Assembly (NCBI GenBank): GCA_947652605.1
Contig: CANTFG010000316.1
Span: 59,474-123,473, forward strand
From: Elmis aenea
Taxonomy: Eukaryota > Arthropoda > Insecta > Coleoptera > Elmidae
Direction of reading: 5' to 3'
Length of the DNA: 64,000 bases
Shown here: piece by piece, positions 35,546 to 45,936 of the stretch
Layout: each line of letters starts with the position of its first letter
Position numbering within the stretch: the first letter of the stretch is position 1
Notes under the pieces: model-generated
What the model was told of the DNA's origin: nothing
Databases searched by the model: none
Seen by the model: only the letters and a program-made list of their open reading frames with translations
Made by a program: the position numbers and the translations under genes

Positions 35546-36741
35546 ATATAAATTCAACTTGGATTTAATATTTGCTACTTAGATTAATATTTTTTGCTAA
35601 ATGAATTTAATGTGTGTCACTTGGATTTAATATTTGCTACTCGGATTTAATATTTGTTACTTGTATTTAATATTTGCCACTTGAGTTTAATATTTCCTAC
35701 TTGGATTTAAAACTTGTCACTAGGTTTCAAAATTTCCCATTGTGATTTAATATTTGCGACTTGGATTTAATATTTGTCACGTTTATAGATACGAGTAAAA
35801 TGTAAAGGACGAGGTAAATGATAATTGGATAATAAAACATGGATATGAAGAAAATATAACCTAAAATTTATTCAGTCTGATCAATACATTAAATAAATGT
35901 TATTTCAAAAATAAACAATATGAAAAGAGCATGGAACTCATAATGCTTATACTTTTGCTACTATAATAGAGCTTGCTGATAAAAATCATCCAAGCATAAT
36001 GCGAAATTTGCTTCATTATTGCATCAACAATGCCTTCTTCGCTTTTGAAGGTCTTCCACGGTTTTGTTTTGACTCGATATCAACATTTTTCGCTTCGGGA
36101 GGTGGAAAAGTTTTCTTCAGCCTAACAGCTATTCCTACAGTATGTTTGCAAATAAACTTTTTAAAATAAGCAGGACAATCACACTGTGCAGCCAAAAAGT
36201 TGCCATCATTAGGGAAAGTAACGTTACAGCTATAGAATGAATTAATTTTAAATTCATCGAATGTTTCAAAGCAATCAACTTTTATATCTTCATTTAACGT
36301 TTCAATTTTTCTTGAGGGAAATGTATAAATTGTAGTACTTGATGATGACGATATACTTTTAATATCTTTCTTAGTCTTAGCCCAATTGAAAGCATTTGTC
36401 CAAATATCTAGGGTTACAGTAGGTTCTGTTTTAAATATTTTTAATCCATTACTATAATTTTCAGACCATTGTTCAATGTATCCAAAAGTTAAAGTTAAGA
36501 AACGAGATATTGGTAATCGTTCTCTTAATGTAGCTTCTTGTTTAATTAGGTACCTTAAAATGTTAAATCTAAGTAGCAAATATGAAATCCAAGTGGCAAA
36601 TATGAAATCCAAGTGGCAAATATTAATTCCAAGTAGCAAATATTAATTCCAACTAGCCATATATTAAATCCGACTGGTAAATATTAAAATTCAGTAGCAA
36701 ATCTTACATCCAAATGACAAATATTAAATACAATTGGCAAA
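35546..36741 (-). mobile_element. Foldback-like Mutator element, unit 5
   Basis: Copy of 497-1692. Confidence 0.65.
36016..36639 (-). pseudogene. Mutator transposase SWIM fragment, unit 5
   Basis: Same frame as in unit 1. Confidence 0.65.
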
Positions 36742-36948
36742 ATTTCTTTATTTTTATAGAGCAATAATAAGTGACAGAATGATTTATTTTTATTTCATTT
36801 TCTTTTCTTTTTATTGCAAAAATTATAATTTCATAGCATTGCACATATAGCAAATTGATTAGTTATAATAGCGTCCACAATTTTTTAAATGACATTCTTG
36901 TATTAAAATTATTTCATTTCAATTTATTTTTATAGCAGTTAAATAGCA

Positions 36949-37362
36949 CCATTAGTTTTTTTGTGGCCTTTGGCCTAATTTATTACGTTCTTTCCTGTGC
37001 TTCTCCAATTCTTGGGTATCTTTGTTCCATTTCCAAATTTCCTCGTCAATTATTAGCTTTCGGAAGCCCATTTTGACTGATTTTCCTTTAGCTGTTTCCT
37101 CTTTGCCGACTTTCCTAATTATTGCTTGTACCTTTCTTTCTTCTGCTGTCAGATCATCGTTTACGTAAACTTCCTCTTAACAGTTTCGTAATTTACTTTT
37201 ACTACTGATTACCATGCTCTTATCTCCCTTGCTGTTCAGTTCGACCAGGCATGTTTTATCTCCTAACTTCCTTGCCGATTCTACTTTTATTGTTATGCCC
37301 AGTTTTCTTTCTATAAAGTTTTCCATTCCCTCTTTTAGCGCTTGGGACAAGAAAGTGAGCAT
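36949..37362 (-). pseudogene. RTE-like N-terminal region, unit 5
   Basis: Copy of 1900-2313. Confidence 0.5.
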
Positions 37363-37716
37363 ACTCCAGAAACAAACAATGCATTTAGTAATATCATCGT
37401 AGACGAAATTGAAATGGAAGACGGTCCCACCTGGCGCATATCAAGAAAAGAAACTCTCACTTATGAACCAACAGAAACAAACTTAAATATCGACCTCCAA
37501 ACATCTCAAGTCAGTGAAAGGATTCAAGAAACATTCATATCGGAATCAAGAACAGTAGACACAGCTTGCAGCTCGACTCTTGATACGTGCAGAACGACCG
37601 AACAGCAACCATACGTATCGAGGGACGAAAGTATTCAAGAATCAGTTTTAACCGATACTATTACTGCAATACCAGGTGCCATATCAGTAGATAAACAAGT
37701 TCCCGAGGAGATTAGA
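37349..37716 (+). pseudogene. Exon-like segment with GTAAGT donor, unit 5
   Basis: Copy of 2300-2667. This copy lies 0.7 kb upstream of the 634-aa gene on the same strand, so its donor could in principle splice toward it; no acceptor was identified. Confidence 0.4.
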
Positions 37717-37793
37717 GTAAGTTATTTATTTAATAAATTTTTATTGAATAAACTGAAAAATTAGTAATAGTTAATATTATACATATAATATAT

Positions 37794-38375
37794 AAATATT
37801 ATGCAGGGCATTTTTTACGGCTAGTCAAACTTAATCAATAAGTCAAAATGTAATTGTCTTTCGAAAACATTAAGGCTGTTTTCTACCCAAAATTGATATT
37901 TTCCGAGATATCGCGATTTTATCGTTATTATTAGGGCAAAGTAATAGTTTCAAGTAGGCCATGAAGGTAGACAGCGGTAATTTGAAACAACTGAAAGAAA
38001 AAAACAAGAAACTTGTAATTTCATCTTTTGCCTACACATTTTTGAAATTTTTTCATAAGAAAGTTGTAGTTTTACCATTCTTACGTTTAAATAGATGTTT
38101 CAATAAATTCCATACATTTGAACGTATCTAGTTTTGTACTCTGAACGTATCTTCTGTAGCCGTCACTGATTAGACGCCCTGTATAATATTTTAAAAGTGT
38201 AGGTAGTGCAAAGTCTTAAATGATCAATTGTCAATCGAATTTCCAAGCGAATTTCTTCACACTTTTTAAAACTTGTGAATGTTGAAAATTTTTGGAAGTA
38301 CTGCATTTTCATGAAAAGGCAATTTTCACGAAAACGGTTGACTTTAGACCCACATGGCCTTTTACATATATTGAA
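37794..38375 (+). repeat. 582-bp direct repeat, proximal copy (5' of the 634-aa gene)
   Basis: Runs from aaatattatgcagggc through the 398-bp MITE to cttttacatatattgaa. It matches the same segment of units 1-4 and recurs in the same orientation at 40666-41247. Only 35 bp separate it from the gene's ATG, so any promoter of the gene should lie within it. Confidence 0.9.
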
Positions 38376-38410
38376 TTGAATTTTTTGAGGTTATATCAGT
38401 TCTTAAAAGA

Positions 38411-40315
38411 ATGTCGACTAGTGAAAGTGATAATTATTGTCCTGTCCAAAAAAAAAGGAAGAAAGGTGTGATAAATTCTGACAAGTATAAAAGAAATATT
38501 ATTAAAAGTAGCAGAATAAAAGGCAAAGAATATGTTTCCCATTCGGGCAAAACTGTGTGTGCTATTCAAACAGGAAAAGATTGTACATGCAAACGGGGTT
38601 GTTTTAAGCAGTTTGATGAGGTTATGCAAGGTAATATTATAAGTTACTTTTTGTCCTTGGATTCGAAAGATATTCAAGATACCTATCTACAAAGTTTAAT
38701 AAATAAAAGACTTGCAAAACGACGTCGTAAATCTGCAGGTGTTTGCCAGAATCGACTAACGGGATCATCTGATGAAGACGCTGAAGATGATGCCACTACT
38801 TCTAAAAAGCCTCGGAAATCCTGCTTTTATGATTACCATGTCAAATCCAGTGGAAAATTATTCCTCGTTTGCAAGCAAGCTTTTATTGCACTTCATGGTG
38901 TTACAAAGAAAAGAGTTGAAAGAATCTGCATATTGCTTAATTCCAACATATCTCCTCATGATTTACGTGGGAAAAAGACCAGTAATATCAAGTCTGAACA
39001 TATACGTAATGCAATTTTCGATCATGTTAAAAAGTTAAATAAAAAAAGCACACATTATGGTGGGGTACTAAAGCAGTACTTGGACGCTCGTTTAAACGTT
39101 AAAATAATGCATCAGATGTTTGTAGATGAAAATCCAGACTTAAAAGATCTAGTCACATATAAATACTATTTAATGTTCTTCAATCAGAACTTCGGATATT
39201 CTTTTGGGCGTCCTCAGGTGGACGTATGTTCAACATGTGAAAGTCTTTCAGTGAAGTTAAAAGATCCCTCTTTGTGTGACAAAAGTAAAAGGGTAGCTAC
39301 TGCCGAGATGATTGTTCATAAGCGCAGAGCTAAAAAGTTTTATACTGCAATGAAAGAGGCACAAGAAAAGTCCGATGAGAACACTGCAGTTATAAGTTTT
39401 GATTATATGCAGAACCTACCCCTTCCTGCAATACCGGTGCAAGAAATTTTTTATTTGCGACAGCTCTGGTGTTTTGTATTTTGTGTTCACGATTTAAAGA
39501 CAAACAAAGCCAAATGTTACTGCTATCATGAAGGACAAGGAAATAAAACACCAGACGAAGTGTGTTCTTTTCTTCTCAATTACTTTAATACTGAGATACT
39601 TTCCACGGTGAACAATCTTATTTTGTTTAGTGATGGATGTGCAGGTCAAAATAAAAACCATACTGTAGTTCGATTCTTATTAAACCTTACCGACAGTGGT
39701 AGATTCAAGAGTATAAAACACTTTTTTCCTGTACGAGGCCATTCGTTTCTCCCGTGTGATAGAGATTTTGGATGCATTAAGAGGCTGATTCGCCGTACTG
39801 ATAGAATATATACTCTTGAGCAATATATCGATCTAATTCTCAGATCAAGTAAAACTGGGCGATTTTCTGTCAAAAATGTGCAAACCAACGACATCGTAGC
39901 ATTCAAGGATTGGTGGCCCAAAAAATATAAGAAGACATGCATGAGCGAAGCAGTAGTCGCACAACCTAGCACTTCCAGATCTAAGAAGGTCCCATTCAAA
40001 ATTTCCATTTATCGGCATTTTGAATACAGCAGCCACCTACCAGGAAAAGTTGTTGTTGGTGAATTTGTGAATGGTTTAGTATTGTATACCTTTTGTTTAT
40101 CAGGAGACAACCGAACTGTTCCTGCATTACCATCCATTAGAGCTTATCCATCAGGACGAGTCCCCATTAACGGTAAAAAATTAAAAGATCTAGCAAACCT
40201 TTCGAAATATGTTATTGGTTACGACTTCTACACTATTTTACAAAAATGGCCGAGAGCGAAGGAGAATGAAAAAAAGCAAGAGGGGAAAATGTCAATAAGT
40301 GATAGTGATGACTGA
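38411..40315 (+). CDS. Candidate RNase H-like (DDE/DDD transposase-like) protein, 634 aa, intact single exon
   Basis: Uninterrupted frame from ATG at 38411 to TGA at 40313-40315. The N-terminus is basic with an acidic Ser/Asp tract (119-127) and a Cys cluster (C58, C60, C64). A CxxC (C273, C276) precedes the core. Three acidic blocks look catalytic: D331 in ISFDYMQ, D408 in LFSDGCAGQNKN, and D450/D452 with H444 in GHSFLPCDRDFG. This pattern matches a large family of uncharacterised arthropod proteins (DUF7869-like, from memory) thought to have an RNase H fold; a transposase or domesticated derivative is plausible but unproven. It lies between two 582-bp direct repeats at the right edge of the tandem array. 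No lesion is visible, which is unusual in this window. Confidence 0.75.
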   Translation: MSTSESDNYCPVQKKRKKGVINSDKYKRNIIKSSRIKGKEYVSHSGKTVCAIQTGKDCTCKRGCFKQFDEVMQGNIISYFLSLDSKDIQDTYLQSLINKRLAKRRRKSAGVCQNRLTGSSDEDAEDDATTSKKPRKSCFYDYHVKSSGKLFLVCKQAFIALHGVTKKRVERICILLNSNISPHDLRGKKTSNIKSEHIRNAIFDHVKKLNKKSTHYGGVLKQYLDARLNVKIMHQMFVDENPDLKDLVTYKYYLMFFNQNFGYSFGRPQVDVCSTCESLSVKLKDPSLCDKSKRVATAEMIVHKRRAKKFYTAMKEAQEKSDENTAVISFDYMQNLPLPAIPVQEIFYLRQLWCFVFCVHDLKTNKAKCYCYHEGQGNKTPDEVCSFLLNYFNTEILSTVNNLILFSDGCAGQNKNHTVVRFLLNLTDSGRFKSIKHFFPVRGHSFLPCDRDFGCIKRLIRRTDRIYTLEQYIDLILRSSKTGRFSVKNVQTNDIVAFKDWWPKKYKKTCMSEAVVAQPSTSRSKKVPFKISIYRHFEYSSHLPGKVVVGEFVNGLVLYTFCLSGDNRTVPALPSIRAYPSGRVPINGKKLKDLANLSKYVIGYDFYTILQKWPRAKENEKKQEGKMSISDSDD

Positions 40316-40665
40316 TAGTAATGACTAATATAATGAAGGTGTATTACATTTTTTGTTTTTTTCATTAAAAGAAGTCTTTAAATTTGTATATTATTTGAAA
40401 AGTAAGATCGTTTCAAATACTATTACATCTATCATCTGAGTTCATTGTAAAAACGAGTTATGTGCTAATTTTGAATTGACCTCCGAAGACACAGAAATTC
40501 ATTTTTTTCCTTTATCATGTAATAAAGAACACCGAATAAGAAAAATGAAAGTCTTAAAATAGTCAATTGATGCTGTAAAAAAAATCCTTATAATATGCAC
40601 AGTTTTATGCGTTTTTCTCAAAATGTTATATTTGTTACATATCCCCTTTTAACAATTACCGATTC
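40316..40665 (+). other. 3' flank of the 634-aa gene
   Basis: 350 bp of AT-rich non-coding sequence with possible AATAAA polyadenylation signals near 40521. It ends where the distal 582-bp repeat begins. No terminal inverted repeat for the gene-bearing segment was found. Confidence 0.5.
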
Positions 40666-41247
40666 AAATATTATGCAGGGCATTTTTTACGGCTAGTCAA
40701 ACTTAATCAATAAGTCAAAATGTAATTGTCTTTCGAAAACATTAAGGCTGTTTTCTACCCAAAATTGATATTTTCCGAGATATCGCGATTTTATCGTTAT
40801 TATTAGGGCAAAGTAATAGTTTCAAGTAGGCCATGAAGGTAGACAGCGGTAATTTGAAACAACTGAAAGAAAAAAACAAGAAACTTGTAATTTCATCTTT
40901 TGCCTACACATTTTTGAAATTTTTTTATAAGAAAGTTGTAGTTTTACCATTCTTACGTTTAAATAGATGTTTCAATAAATTCCATACATTTGAACGTATC
41001 TAGTTTTGTACTCTGAACGTATCTTCTGTAGCCGTCACCGATTAGACGCTCTGTATAATATTTTAAAAGTGTAGGTAGTGCAAAGTCTTAAATGATCAAT
41101 TGTCAATCGAATTTCCAAGCGAATTTCTTCACACTTTTTAAAACTTGTGAATGTTGAAAATTTTTGGAAGTACTGCATTTTCATGAAAAGGCAATTTTCA
41201 CGAAAACGGTTGACTTTAGACCCACATGGCCTTTTACATATATTGAA
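40666..41247 (+). repeat. 582-bp direct repeat, distal copy
   Basis: Same length and orientation as 37794-38375 with about three or four base changes (for example tttttttataag, caccgattagacgctctg). Beyond it the sequence continues like the array units to 41402 but with higher divergence, so it predates the recent amplification. Confidence 0.9.
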
Positions 41248-41284
41248 GTAAATTTAAAGAGGAATCCAAAAATATAAAAATATA

Positions 41285-41467
41285 CAGGGTGTTCCATAAG
41301 AAAAAGTGTAACTTTGATATGCCTTTTTTTTTTGGAGCACGTTGTATGTTCGGAAATATTTTTAAGATGTAGCCTTTATTGACTTACATAATCTAACCGC
41401 GACAAAAGTTTGAAAATATATACCGTTTCGCCATAAAACTCTGTGGCGTCCGTCGTGGCTCACCCTG
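41285..41467. mobile_element. 183-bp CAGGGTG MITE, uninterrupted (empty site of the RTE insertion)
   Basis: Begins cagggtgttcca and ends gagccaccctg-like (gctcaccctg), flanked by TA on both sides. Its left ~118 bp match 3364-3482 of the array unit; at 41402 the unit switches into RTE 3' sequence while this copy continues into its own right end. Confidence 0.7.
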
Positions 41468-41472
41468 TATTT

Positions 41473-42509
41473 CAGTGGCGTGCAGTAACTTTTCAACCGG
41501 GGGATGCTGTCCAAAAATACGACCTATTAATTTTTTTCTTCGCTCTTTTTTACAAAATTCGTCGTTAACTACATCATGCAATCAATCAAATCAACTTACA
41601 ACGGAAATAATTATCTTTGTATAAATCAGTGAACCAGCCAACTCCTTGGTAAATAACTTGGGGGATAGCGTGCGAAAATATCAATCGTGTGCGCCTTCCA
41701 AGCGAATTGTCCATAAAGCAAGCAAACGGAGAACCTCATCCAGCGTAAAGTTAAGCGAGCAAAGACGCAGGCTACTAGACCGACAAGACTATAGACTGCA
41801 TCGCAGTGCGCATGCGCCAAGGAAGCAAATTCCGAATCTGAATCCGTCACTAATGCTCACAAGCCGTGTGTCTTACATTACACTAAGCAACTTTGATTTA
41901 TTATTATTATTTCCGCGGAGGTGGTCCCCTTTCGGGTTCCTGTGCTGCGACCCATTGGTCTATTGTACCCTCTGGTGGTCTTTTCTTTAGAGACCGTTGA
42001 CAGGATAGCCTTAGAATGGGCTTGCCCTGCAACTTTTTTCCAATGAGTATTAATATGTCATTAAGACACCGCTTGGCTGCTCCATAGGATGTACCAACTG
42101 CGGGTTCTGGTCCGAAGAAAGGTGTCTCGCTGCCAATTTTGGCTAGGCGATCTGCCTTCTCGTTCCCTGGTATATTAGTGTGCCCTGGGCACCATACCAG
42201 TTTGGCATTATTCCTGCTTCCTAGCACGTTGAGCGCTTGTATGCAGTTCAGAACAAGTCCTGAGTTTACTTCCGGCGAGCGAAGAGCTTTTAACGCTGCT
42301 TGGCTGTCGGACACTATGAAGATTCTTTTATTATCAAAACTTTGATTATATTTTTGTCCCAATTTACCCGATCATCCCAAGTGGCCCCATTCTACGGTAC
42401 CAAAAATAAATCTACATGAAATTCAAATATGATGCGGTATAAAAATATTCTTGACGTGAATTTTAGGGGATGTGCCACATCCACCGCATCCATGGACCGC
42501 ACGCCACTG
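41473..42509. mobile_element. hAT-like non-autonomous element with CAGTGGCGTGC ends
   Basis: The left end cagtggcgtgcagt pairs inverted with the right end cgcacgccactg. Flanks ctgtattt (41465-41472) and ctgtatat (42510-42517) are a 7-of-8 match to an 8-bp duplication. No transposase is encoded. The interior is interrupted by an I-like retrotransposon fragment at 41898-42337. Confidence 0.75.
41898..42337 (-). pseudogene. 5'-truncated I-like non-LTR retrotransposon, RNase H domain
   Basis: On the minus strand the frame (stop at 41907) encodes a RNase HI domain: FIVSDSQAALKALRS with catalytic Asp, LVWCPGHTNIPGNEKADRLA with His and Asp. The first catalytic residues are lost by 5' truncation. 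The 3' end is a short (TAA)n-like tail (aataataataaat) and the 10-bp repeat aactttgatt on both sides is a target duplication. RNase H plus TAA tail fits the I clade. Confidence 0.8.
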
Positions 42510-42517
42510 CTGTATAT

Positions 42518-43560
42518 ATACCGTGCGATAATTGTGAAAGTATTTATATTGGGAAGTTGGGTCAGTTACCATTTAAATCATTTTCATAACTTAATTAAGC
42601 ATATGATTTAAAAAATAATTTTTAGGCATCAAAGTCACAGTTAAAGTCGACAAGGAAAGAAATGTAACTTGTTAAAACAATTTAACCAACGGTTGCGATT
42701 AATTCTACAATATGATCATGTTTAGTCATGACATGTTAAAGAAATTTAATTCGGCTGTAAAATTAATTTTTTTATTGTTTCTGGTGAAATACTTCATTTT
42801 TCTAACACCAATCCTGGTGGAGAAAACGCACATCGACAACTACAGACGTCCAACCAGTCTTGGTGGAGTCCACACCATCGCAAGTTTCCTACAGCGTTGC
42901 TGGTAAATCAGCCTTGGTGGTAACTATGCCATCTTCAGCCGTCTACGTCGAAACCAATCCTGGTGGAGAAGACGCACATCGACAACTACATACATCCACT
43001 ATAACCGAACAAACTACAGTAATTGTACCTACAATTATTCCTTTGTAACATTAAATCCCACCAACCCTTAAATAAACTCCAGTCTAAAAGCCCCTAAAAA
43101 CAAAAACAACAAAACAATGGGGAAACATAAAAGCAAAGAACAATGCCAACTGGCCGAAATGATGCAGAAGATGCTGACAAATCTGAAAAAAGATTCTACA
43201 AACCCGAAAAATGCAAGGCTATGCCTCAACAATACTGGGAGCAATACCAAGATATACACAACGAACTACCAGATGAACTGCCCCTAGAGGAAAGAGGATC
43301 AATACTTAAAATAAACTACTACGGCCAAGTTAAGGAGGTTCACAAAAAGAAGCGTCAACGTTTATGCAAGAGTGTCAAAAAACAATGTCGGCATCTCCTA
43401 TACGTACAGAAGTAAAACCAAAATCTTTCATTGTCACCAATCAACATCGACAACTACAGAGACAGCGCATCGAACTCCAGTTGCTGTACAAAACAATTAA
43501 CGACCTCTGTTTTATTAAGATTGTTTATACTATAAAAGTAATATTCTTATAACAATAAAC
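42518..43560 (+). other. Unassigned region with imperfect direct repeats and short open frames
   Basis: A ~48-bp segment (accaatcctggtggagaa..cgcacatcgacaactaca) occurs at about 42805-42852 and 42949-42996, with degenerate pieces near 42850, 42905 and 43440. A short frame from 43143 (90 aa, lysine-rich, ..WEQYQDIHNELPDELPLEE..) and an ATG in good context at 43118 are seen, but I recognise no family. It may be a decayed gag or host fragment. Confidence 0.25.
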
Positions 43561-44208
43561 GTACTGTCATGTTCTAGTCCCTATTATGCGTGCCACATCA
43601 CTGTGTCCACAGAACATGCCCAAGCAAAATCAGAATGGCAACCTCCTGGTAACAAAACGAATCCGTACTAGACTGCTATCAGAATAAGCGGCTTTGAACT
43701 TTTGAGTAAAGAAACGAACCGTACCACACGACTCTAGCGCTCAACCTATAATTATTATTTCCTAAATTTTGAATTTGCTGTAGTTTACTATTTTTTGTTA
43801 GTGTGATTTTTCATTAACAGTTTGGCAAAAGAGTCAACAATAGCCTTTTTCAGAGCAGACAGAGAACTAAAGAAAATGATGTATGCCCACAAATGATTTT
43901 TCGTTTTTCTATGTACCCAAAATGATGTATGATGTGTTTAAGAAGAGAACTCCATAAGTTGTAAATTTCTACTAAAGTCTTAATAAAATTCACGTTGGAG
44001 TATGTTTATCTTTGTTGAGATGTGATGAACTAATGTTGATCACACCAGCATACAAAATATTGTGTGAACAAGCAGTCTATAAAAGATTTGTTTGCACGAT
44101 ATCCACTAACTTAAAGGACTGCTTTAGGTAATAGGCACAAAACATCGAATTAAGGTAAAAAGCAAGTGGAGTCCAAAAATTACATGGATTTGTACAAAGT
44201 ACTTTTGT
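43561..44208. other. AT-rich unique-looking sequence
   Basis: No coding, repeat or RNA signal that I can support. Confidence 0.4.
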
Positions 44209-44216
44209 GTTTTCAA

Positions 44217-44316
44217 TAGGGTTGATAAAAATCATGATTTAAAAAAAATCAGTGATTTAAATTGATGATTTAAAAAAAATCACTTGATTTAAATTATTTA
44301 AATCTGCTCAACCCTG
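44217..44316. mobile_element. 100-bp hAT MITE
   Basis: The ends tagggttga and tcaaccctg are inverted (one mismatch) and flanked by a perfect 8-bp duplication gttttcaa (44209-44216, 44317-44324). The interior is built from repeated atgatttaaa/tttaaatca motifs. Confidence 0.85.
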
Positions 44317-44324
44317 GTTTTCAA

Positions 44325-45589
44325 GGATGTACTTTTTGAGATTTCCAAAATTTTTAGACTTATCGTCCTCAGTTATAAGCTGCTAATTGTACTGCTACAA
44401 CGTTATTAATAAACAATGTTTTGAAATAAGGATCAAATACAGATCAATGTCAATTTATTTTCCATACCATGTTCTCCAAAAATATTATCTATTGGGTATC
44501 GACTAAGTGCCCTAGCAGGAGACGCTGTGTATCAAAGTTCAAAAATGTTATATTTTATAAGTTAAAAACCATGTAAAATAAATATGTAGTACCTATACTA
44601 ATACTGAAGGTTTTGCTTTTTCACCCAACTTACATAGTTTAAACAGTATCTATTTTCTCTCTTATTTATGATATAAACGTTTTGAGGTCCCCTGAATCCG
44701 TTTTGATTATTTTCGCGATGACGTCCGTGTGTGAGTAGGCGTGTGTATGTGTGTGTGTATGTGCCAGACGTTAAAATGCAAATTTTTGATAGTAGTTATC
44801 GATAGAGCCTTTTAAAGTATTCTACAAAGTGCGTGCAAATATTTAATTTTTTTAATAATAACTAATATAGTTAAAGTTGAAACGACAATCCTAAATTACA
44901 TAAAAACGGTGATAAATAAAAAATGTCTATTTATGTAGGACTGTAGTCTATATTAAGGTCTATAAAAAACCTTTTTAGCTTTTTTTGGTAATATTTAAAA
45001 TTACGAAATTATTTAAAAAATTCAAAATTTTGAAAATTGTTCTCGAAAACTGCTACAACAATTTTTTTAAAATTTTAGTATGTATGTTAAATAGTTTATT
45101 TTTCTTAGTAAAAGGCCATTGGTCTTAATTCTCTTGAACTTCTGTGAAAAAATTTATGATGTTTTTAAATTTTGAAAATATCTATTTGAGAATGCTGTGG
45201 TTGTTCATATTCATAAACATTCGCATGGAACGTCATTTTGACAGACGTCATTTATGTCATGTTGACAGACGTAGGTAGAGCGCCTGGAGCGGCATTTTAT
45301 AATTTGTATACCAACTAATACACAAATACGCATACGGACATAAATACAATATATATGGCGAACGTGATTTGGTGGCCACACCAGTTTATTGTATATTATT
45401 TTAGTTTTTACAAATCGTAGATCATCAACGTCAAATGTCATATTTTTAAACTGTCAAAAATTAGGTGGACATTACGCGCGTTTCTCACGTTGTCCAATCC
45501 GATGTATATTAGCTGTCAATGGTCTAATCGCCGCATTAAAAAGAGAGGATGTATATCTGTACCGTTGGCTAAATTAGAGAAGGTCTGAG
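44325..45589. other. AT-rich spacer with a GT microsatellite
   Basis: Contains a (TG)n-rich stretch at about 44730-44763 and a short tgacagacgt direct repeat near 45240-45270. No gene seen. Confidence 0.4.
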
Positions 45590-45761
45590 CGTTTTCGATG
45601 TTTTTTCGTGAAAAACCGACATTTTCGCACGTTTTCATTACAAGCGTATTCGCGCGTACGCGTCCGTATTCGCGCGACCGAAACAAACCAATGCAAGCAT
45701 ATAAGAGCGGTTACACTACAAGCGAGAATTCGCTCGAAACCACTCTCATATGCTTACATTG

Positions 45762-45923
45762 TGTAACGAGTTGATGATTTGAATGTATTGTGAAATATTT
45801 TATTTAAAAAAACAGAGACGCTTTATGTCATGTTGAAGTTAGTAGTTGTGAAGTTATGATTGATTTCATATTGATTTGTAGACATTTTTTATAATTAGTT
45901 AATAAACGTTAATAAACGTTACA
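45762..45923 (+). repeat. Gypsy 5' LTR
   Basis: 162 bp; contains a duplicated ttaataaacg near its 3' end. It differs from the 3' LTR at one base (acatttttt versus acaattttt). Confidence 0.95.
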
Positions 45924-45936
45924 TTGGTGTCAGAAG

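Larger units (their letters stand above)
1..38375. repeat. Tandem array of a 7.05-kb composite unit (4 full copies plus a partial fifth)
   Basis: The sequence at 1 recurs in the same orientation at 7050, 14088, 28001 and 35050. Spacing is 7049 bp, 7038 bp (copy 2 has a 12-bp deletion near 12577), 13913 bp (copy 3 holds two extra insertions) and 7049 bp. By eye only scattered single-base differences separate the copies, so the amplification is recent, or the copies are being homogenised. The unit is made almost wholly of nested transposable elements. The left border lies outside the window; the right border is at 38375, next to the 634-aa gene. An assembly-made duplication cannot be excluded from sequence alone, but copy-specific insertions argue that the copies are real. 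Confidence 0.95.
35050..38375. repeat. Array unit copy 5, truncated
   Basis: Matches the left 3.3 kb of the unit (+35049) and stops at 38375, where the unit sequence gtaaattt is replaced by the 5' flank of the 634-aa gene. It shares tatttcatt near 36792 with copy 3, while copies 1, 2 and 4 read tattacatt. Confidence 0.95.

Noticed and set aside
37794..41247. 582-bp direct repeats as LTRs of an element carrying the 634-aa gene
   Set aside because: They do not begin TG or end CA, contain a complete MITE, show no primer site or purine tract, and the distal copy continues into array-unit sequence.
45211..45577. Host gene or promoter near the tgacagacgt repeats
   Set aside because: Only short frames and a brief direct repeat are present; no core promoter pair or coding pattern could be supported.
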